This document shows, piece after piece, positions 25,234-33,555 of a stretch of DNA of 64,000 nt. Below the pieces are notes generated by a model, which was given only the letters and a program-made list of their open reading frames with translations, had not been told where the DNA came from and did no database searches. The DNA comes from Mesobacillus sp. S13 (GTDB lineage: Bacteria; Bacillota; Bacilli; Bacillales; Cytobacillaceae), in NCBI RefSeq assembly GCF_020422885.1, contig NZ_CP084622.1, positions 3,801,001 to 3,865,000 of the forward strand, written 5' to 3'. A program made the position numbers and the translations under genes. Positions within the stretch are counted from its first letter, which is position 1. Every line of letters begins with the position of its first letter.

Positions 25234-26259
25234 CTATGCATGGTCATTCCTTTTCCCCTGGACATAATCTTTATTGAATAAAAACAACCTCAACAGCAGG
25301 TACAGCGATGGAAGCAGCAGCCCTAGCCCTGCAATGAATGCAATGATGAGCGCAATGGCCATCGCTTCATTGGTAAAGCTGTCGTATATGCTAAGAAACG
25401 GATAGAGCAGATACGGATAATGCGAAATACCATAGGCAAAAAAGGCAATAAAGAATTGGCCGGTCAATAGTCCGAATGCCACGCCATATGCCTTGCGTTT
25501 TCCAATCAAGTACACGGTCCCCACAAAAAGGATGAAGGAGATGGCAAACAGCCACCAAAAATCAACCAGTCTGCTGTAATGCTCAGGGTTGTGGCTCCTT
25601 AATTCCACAATGATGCCAGTTGCCGTCACGATTGCCGGCACTGACCATATCAAGGCATATTTCCTCAGCAGTTCTGTTGCCGGTTCGTCCTTTGCCTTGT
25701 TCGCATACCAGGTCAAAAAAACGGCGGATATATATAGAACGGCGGCCAGGCTCAAGACAACGATGCTCCAAGTCAAAGGACTGGTGAAAAGTGCCCAGTA
25801 GTCCAATTCTATTCCCGATGCAGTCTCCTTTACAAAGCCTCCCTCCGAAATCGTCAGCACGATCGATAGTGAGGCAGGGATGAACAAGCCAGTAAGTCCA
25901 TATAAGTACGTGTACCTCTTGTTCTTCAATCCACCGTAAGTGGTGAACGCATAATAAGCTCCGCGGATCGCCAGCAAAACAACGCCAATGCTGGCCGGAA
26001 CAAGAAGGATGGTTCCATAGTAATAAGCCGTTTTAGGAAAGAAGCCGACAATTCCCACGAAGAAAAATACCAGGAATACATTCGTGACTTCCCAAACTGG
26101 AGATAAATATCGCTGAATGATCCCTGTCAGGATATGCTGCTTTCCTCTGAACAAGCTATATGCATTGAAAAAACCTGCCCCGAAATCGATGGAAGCGACG
26201 ATGACATATCCAAAAAGAAAGATCCAAAGAACCGATATGCCGATTATTTCAAGTGTCAT
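25234..26259 (-). CDS. cydB: Cytochrome bd ubiquinol/menaquinol oxidase subunit II (CydB)
   Basis: A 341-residue integral membrane subunit with about nine helices; starts FLFGYVIVASIDFGAGFFNAY, the family signature for CydB. It pairs with CydA to form the quinol oxidase and contains the proton or oxygen access route. The ATG overlaps the cydA stop (ATGA), so translation is coupled. Length matches the Bacillus YthB/Geobacillus type. Confidence 0.92.
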   Translation of the reverse strand: MTLEIIGISVLWIFLFGYVIVASIDFGAGFFNAYSLFRGKQHILTGIIQRYLSPVWEVTNVFLVFFFVGIVGFFPKTAYYYGTILLVPASIGVVLLAIRGAYYAFTTYGGLKNKRYTYLYGLTGLFIPASLSIVLTISEGGFVKETASGIELDYWALFTSPLTWSIVVLSLAAVLYISAVFLTWYANKAKDEPATELLRKYALIWSVPAIVTATGIIVELRSHNPEHYSRLVDFWWLFAISFILFVGTVYLIGKRKAYGVAFGLLTGQFFIAFFAYGISHYPYLLYPFLSIYDSFTNEAMAIALIIAFIAGLGLLLPSLYLLLRLFLFNKDYVQGKRNDHA

Positions 26260-27602
26260 CGAAACTCACCTTCCTTCTCCAGTTCCCTGTCTGCCAGTTC
26301 CTGTTCAACTGTGTTTTTCCGGAACATCCTTGTTAATACAACTGTGCTGCCGATGGCAAGGATCAAGTATAAGCCGGCAAACAGCAGCAGCATCAAATCG
26401 ACCTGTCCGCTAGTCGTGGCCGCATCCTCTACCTTCATGATTCCGCGAAGGATCCAGGGCTGCCTTCCGACTTCAGCAAACCACCAGCCAAGCTCAATCG
26501 CAATTATCGACAACGGTCCGCCAAAGACGATCAGCCAGCGATACCATCTGGTCCGGATAAAACTCCATTTCATCCACACACCCACGACATAAGCAAGCGA
26601 CAGGGCCATCATCCACATCCCGATCGTCACCATTCCATCAAATAAATAGTGGATATAAAGTGGAGGGATTTCATCTTCAGGGAATTCACTAAGGCCAATG
26701 ACCTCAGCATTTGGATTGCTGTGTGCCAAAATACTTAGCGCATAAGGAATTTTAAGCGCATATTTTACTTCGCCGTCATCAAGAACACCATATAGCATCA
26801 ACGGCGCTCCTTCATGAGTCTCGAAGTGCCACTCCGCTGCTGCCAGCTTTTCCGGCTGGTATTCTGCGAGGTATTTACCTGAGAAATCCCCAATGATCGC
26901 AGCAGCAATCGAAAAGATCAGGCCGATTTTCATTGTTAGGAATAACGCTTTTTTATGGTAGATATGATTGGATCCTTTTAAAAGCCTGAATGCGCCAATC
27001 GAAGCGAGTACAAAAGCCGAAGTCATATAAGCAGTCGCCAGCACATGGGCAACCTTTGTCGGCATCGCCGGATTGAACATCGCCAGAACCGGATTGATAT
27101 TGACCAGCTGTCCATTGACCAGGTCAAAGCCTTGCGGTGCATTCATGAATGCATTCACTATTGTGATGAATACCGCTGAAAATGAGGCCCCGACCGCAAC
27201 AGGGATCAATAGCAGCAAGTGTTTCTTCTGATTTTCAAACCGGTCCCAAGTATAGAGATAAATGCCGAGGAAAATTGCTTCAAAGAAAAATGCGAAGGTT
27301 TCCATGAACAGTGGAAGAGCAATGACATTGCCTGCCAATTCCATAAAATTAGGCCACAACAATGACAGCTGCAAGCCAATTGCCGTTCCTGTCACAACTC
27401 CGACCGCTACAGTGATGACAAAACCGCGCGTCCACCTTCTAGCAAGCAGGATATAATGTTCATCCTGTTTCTTGATTCCGAGCCACTGAGCGATCATGAT
27501 CATGAGCGGTATTCCTACTCCTATAGTGGCATAAATAATATGGAAGGATAATGTAAGCTCCGTCAAGACACGGCTGAAAAAAACTGATTCTTCATTCCCC
27601 AT
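26256..27602 (-). CDS. cydA: Cytochrome bd oxidase subunit I (CydA), short Q-loop YthA type
   Basis: A 448-residue heme-bearing subunit that oxidises menaquinol and reduces oxygen to water. N-terminal LSFHIIYATIGVGIP carries the heme His, ETFAFFFEAIFLGIYLYTWD holds conserved acidic residues, and the quinol-binding loop is short (GLSEFPEDEIPPLYIHYLFD). The length matches Geobacillus CydA and Bacillus YthA, not the long E. coli form. Operon order: 31-residue peptide, cydA, cydB, cydS. No cydCD here. Confidence 0.92.
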   Translation of the reverse strand: MGNEESVFFSRVLTELTLSFHIIYATIGVGIPLMIMIAQWLGIKKQDEHYILLARRWTRGFVITVAVGVVTGTAIGLQLSLLWPNFMELAGNVIALPLFMETFAFFFEAIFLGIYLYTWDRFENQKKHLLLLIPVAVGASFSAVFITIVNAFMNAPQGFDLVNGQLVNINPVLAMFNPAMPTKVAHVLATAYMTSAFVLASIGAFRLLKGSNHIYHKKALFLTMKIGLIFSIAAAIIGDFSGKYLAEYQPEKLAAAEWHFETHEGAPLMLYGVLDDGEVKYALKIPYALSILAHSNPNAEVIGLSEFPEDEIPPLYIHYLFDGMVTIGMWMMALSLAYVVGVWMKWSFIRTRWYRWLIVFGGPLSIIAIELGWWFAEVGRQPWILRGIMKVEDAATTSGQVDLMLLLFAGLYLILAIGSTVVLTRMFRKNTVEQELADRELEKEGEFR

Positions 27603-27620
27603 TTTTTTAATACCCCTTTT

Positions 27621-27716
27621 CTATCCAGCAAAAATTCTTCCGATAAAAGACAGACCCATTATGGCAGCCACTATAAAAGCAAGCCACATAAGCATTTTTT
27701 CTTGTTTTTTATACAT
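27621..27716 (-). CDS. 31-residue membrane peptide upstream of cydA
   Basis: ATG 27716 follows CGAGGTGA; product is MYKKQEKMLMWLAFIVAAIM ending GLSFIGRIFAG. Basic N-terminus, one membrane helix, short C-terminal tail. Its stop is 18 bases before the cydA start, so it leads the oxidase operon. Size and layout recall accessory oxidase subunits such as CydX, but the sequence differs from CydS, which is also present downstream. Function inferred from place only. Confidence 0.65.
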   Translation of the reverse strand: MYKKQEKMLMWLAFIVAAIMGLSFIGRIFAG

Positions 27717-27883
27717 AAAGTCACCTCGAAAAAGTTTGTTCACTAAATCACATTGCTTCGTAAGCCTCTGCCTTAATCTTTTATACAGTAAAAATGTGAG
27801 AGAAATATGATATGTATTCCAATTAGGTGTCTTTCATTCCATTCCCATTATCGGGCCTGTTAAAACGGTAAAACAGTATATTG

Positions 27884-28528
27884 TCAGTACCCCCTTTTCG
27901 GTATCTCCAGCCTTTCTATGTATCTTTGGAAAAACCAGATCACTGCTGCGACCCACAGACCGCTGGCAAGATAGCCGCCGATGATATCACTAGGGTAATG
28001 TACACCTAAATAAATCCTGCTTATTCCAATCGCAAAAATCATCAAACTGCTGAAAAGGATGACGACAATTCTCCCAGGTCGAGTGGGTACATGGCGCCAG
28101 AGCAGGAAAGCAAGGATACTGTAAAAAGAAAAAGCATTCATTGCATGGCCGCTCGGAAAACTGTATCCGCCTATTTCAATCAGCCGGTGAAAATCTGGTC
28201 TGGCACGCAGAAAATACAATTTCAGCAATCTGTTCAGAATCGGTGTTATATACACAACAGCCAGGAATATGAGGATTTCGCCCCTGAGTCTTAACACAAA
28301 AAAAAGGAATAAGAAAATCGGAATGGTCAGGATGATGATCAATCTTGTCGAACCTATATAGGTAAAGAACTTCATCGCTGCAGTCAGCAGCCCTGCTTCA
28401 AATCCCTGCACCATATCAATGACAGTCTTGTCGAAAATAACCAAATGATCAGCCTGTACAAGATAAGACATCAAAATAAAACATAATAATGAACCAAAAA
28501 AGGCGATCAAGAGCAGATTAAGCCTCAT
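27884..28528 (-). CDS. PAP2-family membrane phosphatase (PgpB/YodM-like)
   Basis: A 214-residue protein with six likely membrane helices. The three PAP2 motifs are present: KLYFLRARP, YSFPSGHAMNAF and SRIYLGVHYPSDIIGG, giving the His/Asp/Arg active site. Relatives dephosphorylate undecaprenyl pyrophosphate or phosphatidylglycerol phosphate on the outer face of the membrane. Monocistronic. Confidence 0.9.
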   Translation of the reverse strand: MRLNLLLIAFFGSLLCFILMSYLVQADHLVIFDKTVIDMVQGFEAGLLTAAMKFFTYIGSTRLIIILTIPIFLFLFFVLRLRGEILIFLAVVYITPILNRLLKLYFLRARPDFHRLIEIGGYSFPSGHAMNAFSFYSILAFLLWRHVPTRPGRIVVILFSSLMIFAIGISRIYLGVHYPSDIIGGYLASGLWVAAVIWFFQRYIERLEIPKRGY

Positions 28529-28639
28529 AAATTTCCCCTCCGCTTACGTTTCAAATCACCCTTACTATTCCCTGTTCTTCCATTTTAAAAAACACTTTCA
28601 AGATTACCTTATTAGCAAGTTAGTAACATTCATAAAGCA

Positions 28640-28667
28640 AAAAAGAAGGAATGAATTCAATCATTCC
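28640..28667 (-). terminator. Terminator of galU-ugd operon
   Basis: GGAATGA (28649-28655) and TCATTCC (28661-28667); on the minus strand it is followed by TTCTTTTTT. It is preceded by a fragment of the GC-rich dispersed element. Confidence 0.75.
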
Positions 28668-28673
28668 CTCTCA

Positions 28674-28722
28674 AGAAAAGTGCGAGCATCTTAGTCAGCC
28701 TCGACAAGCGCTGGAGCTGGAC
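28674..28722. repeat. GC-rich dispersed element, short copy
   Basis: AAAAGTGCGAGCATCTTAGT, then CAGCCTCGACAAGCGCTGGA and GCTGGAC is a shortened relative of the elements at 41081 and 48055. Here the two end modules are joined without the central part. Confidence 0.7.
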
Positions 28723-28738
28723 AACTCTCGATATAAAG

Positions 28739-30064
28739 TCATATTTTCTTATCTTTTATAATAACCTCCGGCCTGCCGACAGGATAATATTCAATTGGAC
28801 ACCCTACCTTAAGGACGACTTGCTCCAAACAGTTCCTGCCGTCAAAGATGATTCGCTGCTTCATGACATCCAATAGGACAGCAACATCAAGCTGTTTGAA
28901 CTCATCCCATTCTGTCACTATAAACAAAGCATCAGCACCTGTCGCAGCTTCAACTGCAGAGTCAACGTAAGTGATGATGTCACCGATGACCTTCCTTGCA
29001 TTGCCTGTGGCAACCGGATCATATGCTGTAACTTTTCCACCAGCAGCAGTGATGGCGCGGGCGATCCTGATCGACGGCGCTTCCCTCATATCATCCGTAT
29101 TCGGTTTGAAGGAGAGGCCGAGCATGGCGATTTTCTTTCCTTTTAATGTACTGAATCGTTTCAAAGCCTTATCAACAAGCAACTTTTGCTGATGGTCATT
29201 GATGGCGATTGTCTCTTCTAATAATGAAAAAGGAACTCCTAGCTCCTTGGATGTATGCAGGAGTGCTTTAACATCTTTAGGAAAACAGGACCCGCCATAT
29301 CCTATTCCGGCGTTTAAAAAGGCTGATCCAATTCGCTTGTCAAAGCCCATTCCCTTAGCTACAGCCTCGACGTCAGCTCCAGCGGCTTCGCAAAGATTAG
29401 CGATTGCATTAATAAAGCTGATTTTTGTCGCCAAAAATGCATTGGAGGCGTATTTAATCATTTCTGCGCTTCTGACATCCGTCAACAAAAACGGAACATT
29501 AAGCGGCCGATACATCTCCTGGATTTTTTCAGAGGCATCAGCATCTTCCGAGCCAATGATAATCCTGTCTGCTTTCAAGGTATCCTCAATGGCTGTTCCC
29601 TGCCGGAGGAATTCGGGGTTAGAGACCATCTTGATCTCAACATTATTTTTTAGCTGCCCCAATAACAGATGTTTCACATATTCATTCGTACCAACTGGCA
29701 CAGTACTTTTAACGACGACTACACAATCCCGGACAATATGTTCAGCAAGATCCTTTGCTGCATGCTCAAGATAGCTCAAGTCCGCCTGCCCATCGTCGCT
29801 CTGAGGTGTCCCGACAGCAATGATGATGATGTCAGCTTTCCTTAATCCCTGCGGATGATTAGAAGTGAAAGTAAGTCTTCCTTCAGAGATATTTCTCATG
29901 AGAAGTTCATCAAGCCCTGGTTCATAAATCGGGGACCTGCCTTGCTTGAGGACATCGATTTTCCTTTCATCCACATCTATGCAAACTACGTCATGCCCAA
30001 TTTCGGCGAGGCAAACTCCAGTGGATAATCCTACATATCCAGTTCCAAGTACAGCGACGTTCAT
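28739..30064 (-). CDS. ugd: UDP-glucose 6-dehydrogenase
   Basis: A 441-residue NAD-dependent enzyme that makes UDP-glucuronate for surface polysaccharides. N-terminal Rossmann motif GTGYVGLSTGVCLAEIGH; catalytic Cys in GYGGSCFPKD near residue 260; second nucleotide-binding domain with KIAMLGLSFKPNTDDMREAP. It starts two bases after galU ends, so UDP-glucose producer and user are coupled. No glycosyltransferases follow; the operon ends with a terminator. Confidence 0.94.
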   Translation of the reverse strand: MNVAVLGTGYVGLSTGVCLAEIGHDVVCIDVDERKIDVLKQGRSPIYEPGLDELLMRNISEGRLTFTSNHPQGLRKADIIIIAVGTPQSDDGQADLSYLEHAAKDLAEHIVRDCVVVVKSTVPVGTNEYVKHLLLGQLKNNVEIKMVSNPEFLRQGTAIEDTLKADRIIIGSEDADASEKIQEMYRPLNVPFLLTDVRSAEMIKYASNAFLATKISFINAIANLCEAAGADVEAVAKGMGFDKRIGSAFLNAGIGYGGSCFPKDVKALLHTSKELGVPFSLLEETIAINDHQQKLLVDKALKRFSTLKGKKIAMLGLSFKPNTDDMREAPSIRIARAITAAGGKVTAYDPVATGNARKVIGDIITYVDSAVEAATGADALFIVTEWDEFKQLDVAVLLDVMKQRIIFDGRNCLEQVVLKVGCPIEYYPVGRPEVIIKDKKI

Positions 30065-30066
30065 TA

Positions 30067-30963
30067 TCAGTCACACTCGCTCTTCAGGTCCGTCATCCCC
30101 AGAACATCTCTCAAATACTCGATGACATCGTCCCGGGTATCTTCCCTTTGCAGTGCGAAATCAATTGTTGCCTTGATGAAACCGATTTTATCCCCGATAT
30201 CATATCGCTTTCCCTCGAAGTTGTATGCCAATACAGCCTGCCGTCTATTAAGCTCATTAAGCGCATCCGTCAGCTGAATTTCTCCGCCGTGGCCGGAGGG
30301 AAGCTGTGCCAAGACGTCAAAAATTTCAGGCCTCAAGACATAGCGTCCCATAATCGCGTAATTGGAAGGAGCCTCCTCCTTTTTTGGCTTTTCTATCAAT
30401 GAATCGATGTAGAATAGGTTCGGCTCCAGGTTCGCTCCCTTTGGCTTTACGATTCCATACTTGCTGACATCGCTATCCCCTACGCTCTGTACAGCAATGA
30501 CAGAGCTATTGCAGTATTCAAATACATTGATAATTTGCTTTAAGCAAGGAATTTCTGACTTTACAATGTCATCGCCAAGCAAAACAGCAAAAGGCTCATT
30601 GCCGATAAAACTTTTTGCGCAGAGAATGGCGTGCCCAAGGCCTTGCGCTTCTTTTTGCCGAACGTAATAAATCTTTGCCAGGCTGGATATATTTTGGACC
30701 TCTTCTAAAATATCAAGCTTATTCTTTTTTAATAAAGCATCTTCCAGTTCATAGGATTTATCAAAATGATCCTCTATCGATCTTTTTCCCCTGCCGATGA
30801 TGATAATAATTTCCTCGATCCCAGAGGCGACTGCTTCCTCTACGATATATTGGATTGTCGGCTTATCAACGATCGGCAGCATTTCCTTAGGCTGCGCTTT
30901 TGTTGCCGGTAAAAATCGTGTCCCCAGCCCTGCTGCCGGGATAATAGCTTTGCGGATTTTCAT
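30067..30963 (-). CDS. galU: UTP-glucose-1-phosphate uridylyltransferase
   Basis: A 298-residue enzyme forming UDP-glucose. ATG 30963 follows GGGAGGCAGC; a frame extending to 31023 has no site. N-terminal nucleotide-binding loop AAGLGTRFLPATKA and PKEMLPIVDKPTIQY, then EAQGLGHAILCA and LLGDDIV (metal and sugar contacts), IEKPKKEEAPSN. Upstream of ugd in a two-gene operon. The ribosome site lies at the foot of a hairpin (30974-31008). Confidence 0.94.
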   Translation of the reverse strand: MKIRKAIIPAAGLGTRFLPATKAQPKEMLPIVDKPTIQYIVEEAVASGIEEIIIIIGRGKRSIEDHFDKSYELEDALLKKNKLDILEEVQNISSLAKIYYVRQKEAQGLGHAILCAKSFIGNEPFAVLLGDDIVKSEIPCLKQIINVFEYCNSSVIAVQSVGDSDVSKYGIVKPKGANLEPNLFYIDSLIEKPKKEEAPSNYAIMGRYVLRPEIFDVLAQLPSGHGGEIQLTDALNELNRRQAVLAYNFEGKRYDIGDKIGFIKATIDFALQREDTRDDVIEYLRDVLGMTDLKSECD

Positions 30964-30973
30964 ATGCTGCCTC

Positions 30974-31008
30974 CCTTTTGAATTCCATAGTCTTGTATAT
31001 TCAAAAGG
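30974..31008 (-). promoter_or_regulatory. Leader hairpin abutting galU ribosome site
   Basis: CCTTTTGAAT and ATTCAAAAGG are perfect 10-base arms, 15 bases apart. In the transcript the second arm (ATTCAAAAGG) runs into the ribosome site AAAAGGGAGG, so folding could hide part of it. Confidence 0.5.
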
Positions 31009-31184
31009 CCAAGCACCCGGCACGTTAAAGGCCCACTATTTTGAAAAAAGACATTAAAATGCGAAGTAAATAGTTACTGTCTATTCATGAATAGGCCTGT
31101 AAACCTTTCATGAATCTTGTAAAAGCAAAATGTGTGTGTAAGTAGAGACGGTTGCGGAGCTGGGTTTTGCTTCGTGAATTCTAC

Positions 31185-31444
31185 GATGGACAAAAATTGG
31201 TATGCTTCTTTCTTTTCTGTCCGTCATGAACCGGATGATGGACAAAGACTACTGCGTTCCCTTCCTTTCTGTCCGTAATGAACCGAATGATGGACAAAAA
31301 CTGCTGCGTTTCCTTCCTTTTTGTCCGTCATGAACCGGATGATGGACAAAAATTGCTGTGCTTCTTTCTTTTCTGTCCGTCATGAACCGGATGATGGACA
31401 AAAACTGCTGTGCTTCTTTCTTTTCTGTCCGTCATGCCCATAGT
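31185..31444. repeat. Tandem array of five 52-bp units
   Basis: GATGGACAAA begins units at 31185, 31237, 31289, 31341 and 31393, exactly 52 bp apart. The unit is GGACAAAAATTGCTGTGCTT, CTTTCTTTTCTGTCC, then the 17-base link GTCATGAACCGGATGAT. TTTTTGTCC, TCAT / ATGA and GGACAAAAA pair across the link to give a stem of about 14 bp per unit. Between galU and an unknown gene; non-coding. Confidence 0.9.
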
Positions 31445-31554
31445 GATGGGTATAGACAGTTCACTCTGGTTCACTGTCTTCCAATCAACAAAATGGCTGG
31501 CGCTTTTTTTCTTTGTCCTGTAAAGGTAAAATAGACTTGAAAGGAAGTGGTCAG

Positions 31555-32340
31555 ATGGCAAACTCGGTTGCAGGCACTAGCCAGTCACATTTAACTCAAT
31601 ATATTCCGCCAAAAGGTATATACGAAGAATTTGAGGACGAAGTTCATTATCTCGAGAAGGTCAAAGAATGGGGTTTGAGCACGAAGAAAGAGTTTTGGTA
31701 TAAAGACAGATACCAGCATTGTCTGGTTACGATAAAAGGGTATGAAATCTTCGGTGAAAGTGCTGAATTCAATACTCTTGTGATTGAATTTCCGGATGGC
31801 AATTTAACTTGTATCCACCCGGCGTATCTCAAGGAGATGCAATCTTCCAGCTTCGGTAAGGAAATCATTGCTCAAGCTTCCGGGGATGAAAGTGCAGTTG
31901 TAGAGGTAAAGAAAGAGAAGCCTAAAGCAACAGCTCCTGCGGCAACGGAAGCTAAAGCTAAAACTCCTGCAAAAAAGGAAAAAGGAAAAAAGGAAAAGAC
32001 TCCAAAATTAGTGCTGCCAGAGGAAAAGGTCCATTTTACAGCGACGGTGAAGCAGTTTGCGCTTAGCTGGAACCATTTCAATGAGGATAATGACGAAGTA
32101 GTCGTTTTCGAGAATGTCAGGATCGAGCAGGAAGAACCTATCGAGGTTGGTTTGGCATGGGGCTCACACAGCAAAACGCTGAAAAAGCATGAACTCGAGC
32201 CTGGACAGCAGCTTGAATTCGACGGCAAAATCGTCAAAAAGAACCTTCCAAAAGGCAAGGACGTCGAAGATGAAACTTTGCTTCTTGATGTCTCAGTTGC
32301 TTACAAAATCAATAACCCTTCGAAAATCACTAAAAAGTAA
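31555..32340 (+). CDS. Hypothetical two-domain protein with Lys/Ala/Pro linker
   Basis: A 261-residue protein starting at ATG 31555 after AAAGGAAGTGG; a longer TTG frame lacks a site. Residues 1-105 form an alpha/beta-looking domain (EEFEDEVHYLEKVKEWGLST, DRYQHCLVTIKGYEIFG), 115-155 a Lys/Ala/Pro-rich linker, and 165-261 a beta-rich domain (VKQFALSWNHFNEDNDEVVV, LDVSVAYKINNPSKITKK). No signal peptide or membrane segment. I do not recognise the family. Own terminator. Confidence 0.75.
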   Translation: MANSVAGTSQSHLTQYIPPKGIYEEFEDEVHYLEKVKEWGLSTKKEFWYKDRYQHCLVTIKGYEIFGESAEFNTLVIEFPDGNLTCIHPAYLKEMQSSSFGKEIIAQASGDESAVVEVKKEKPKATAPAATEAKAKTPAKKEKGKKEKTPKLVLPEEKVHFTATVKQFALSWNHFNEDNDEVVVFENVRIEQEEPIEVGLAWGSHSKTLKKHELEPGQQLEFDGKIVKKNLPKGKDVEDETLLLDVSVAYKINNPSKITKK

Positions 32341-32344
32341 TAAG

Positions 32345-32374
32345 GACTGGCAACAAGTAAGCCAGTCTTTTTTT
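32345..32374 (+). terminator. Terminator of hypothetical gene
   Basis: GACTGGC (32345-32351) and GCCAGTC (32361-32367) followed by seven T. Confidence 0.9.
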
Positions 32375-32432
32375 ATTATTACTGAAGTTGATGGTAGAAA
32401 AATAAACGTAAAAATTCCCTTTATATTTGAAA

Positions 32433-32590
32433 CGCCCCTTAACTCTTTAAAAATAAGGGGCGAATTTCCGGTTATTTAATCCAAATCGTTGAATTTCATC
32501 TTTTTTTTAGCAGTTAATCGGAAATCATTCGCTTATATCCGTTTCATAAGTGTCCTTGCCAGAAAATAGCCGGAATTTCTCCGTTTATGA
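32433..32590. repeat. Intergenic inverted repeats downstream of tadC
   Basis: CGCCCCTTA / TAAGGGGCG (32433-32441, 32454-32462) is a perfect 9-bp stem. GAATTTCCGGTTATTT (from 32462) recurs in inverted form as AAATAGCCGGAATTTC near 32575. The 292-bp gap between convergent genes holds no other feature I can name. Confidence 0.6.
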
Positions 32591-32632
32591 ATCCTCTTAG
32601 CTACATGAAAATCATCACCGAAGATTACAGGG

Positions 32633-33553
32633 CTATTTTGAAAAAGTTTGAAGAAATTGGATTAGCGCTGGGCCAAGCAAAACGATGAACAAGCTAGGAA
32701 AAATAAACAGGACAAGAGGAAACAGCATTTTTACCGGAGCCTTCATAGCTTCTTCCTCTGCGCGCTGTCTGCGTCGTTCCCGAACCTCATTCGACTGGAC
32801 ACGGAGAACCTGTACCATACCAATTCCCAGCTTTTCAGCCTGCAGGATGCTGCTAATGAAAGCTCGTACTTCCTCGACTTCGATCCTATTTTTGATTCCG
32901 GTAAGTGCTTCTCTCCTTGTTCGGCCAAGCCTCAGCTCTTCAAGGCTGCGATGGAACTCGGCAGACAAGACGCCATTCTTTTTCGATACGACCTTACTTA
33001 CTGCCGAATCAAATCCAAGTCCCGCTTCCAGGCTGACGGTCAAGAGATCGAGAATATCAGGAAGCTCTTTTAGAGCGCTTTTATTCCTTGTCTTTTTCTT
33101 GATGCTTAAATAATAGTGTGGCAGGAAAATGCCTGCTGCAAGCCCTATTATCAGGAACAGGAATATCCCTGCATAGCCTGCCTGGAGTAAGGCTCCATAT
33201 CCGCCTGCCAAAAGCGGGAACAGCAGCACAAGGGAGATTTGCAGCAGCCTGAAATCAACAGGTGACATGCCAAAAGGGCTCCCGGCTAGCTGAAGCTTCG
33301 TCTCGATTTTCGCTTCCTTTTCGCCTGGCATCCTCCGTTTAAAGCTTCTTTTAAATTCATTGATCAACGGCTTTCCGATTCGCTCAAATAAGGAAGCGTT
33401 ACTGACCTTTTCAGTGACATCTGGAATCTCTTCCTTCACGCCGCTGACAAAGGTAGACATACGCTTTTTTAAGTGGCTGGCCTTTTCTGCCCGCATTAAG
33501 TACAGTCCATAGATGGCAAACGCAATCGTTAAGAAAAATGTAAAATAGAGCAT
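32633..33553 (-). CDS. tadC: Tad pilus platform protein TadC
   Basis: A 306-residue type II/IV secretion F-domain protein with membrane segments at both ends and in the middle. Typical stretches: LPDILDLLTVSLEAGLGFD at about 172 and EELRLGRTRREAL, VRAFISSILQAEKLGIG. It forms the inner-membrane platform with TadB for Flp pilus assembly. Last gene of the pilus operon; starts two bases after tadB ends. Confidence 0.9.
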   Translation of the reverse strand: MLYFTFFLTIAFAIYGLYLMRAEKASHLKKRMSTFVSGVKEEIPDVTEKVSNASLFERIGKPLINEFKRSFKRRMPGEKEAKIETKLQLAGSPFGMSPVDFRLLQISLVLLFPLLAGGYGALLQAGYAGIFLFLIIGLAAGIFLPHYYLSIKKKTRNKSALKELPDILDLLTVSLEAGLGFDSAVSKVVSKKNGVLSAEFHRSLEELRLGRTRREALTGIKNRIEVEEVRAFISSILQAEKLGIGMVQVLRVQSNEVRERRRQRAEEEAMKAPVKMLFPLVLFIFPSLFIVLLGPALIQFLQTFSK

Positions 33554-33555
33554 CC

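Noticed and set aside
29199..29774. 191-codon plus-strand frame opposite ugd
   Set aside because: Antisense shadow of a clearly conserved gene with intact catalytic motifs.
31328..31561. 77-codon minus-strand open frame
   Set aside because: It is produced by the 52-bp repeats, has repeated peptide and no ribosome site.
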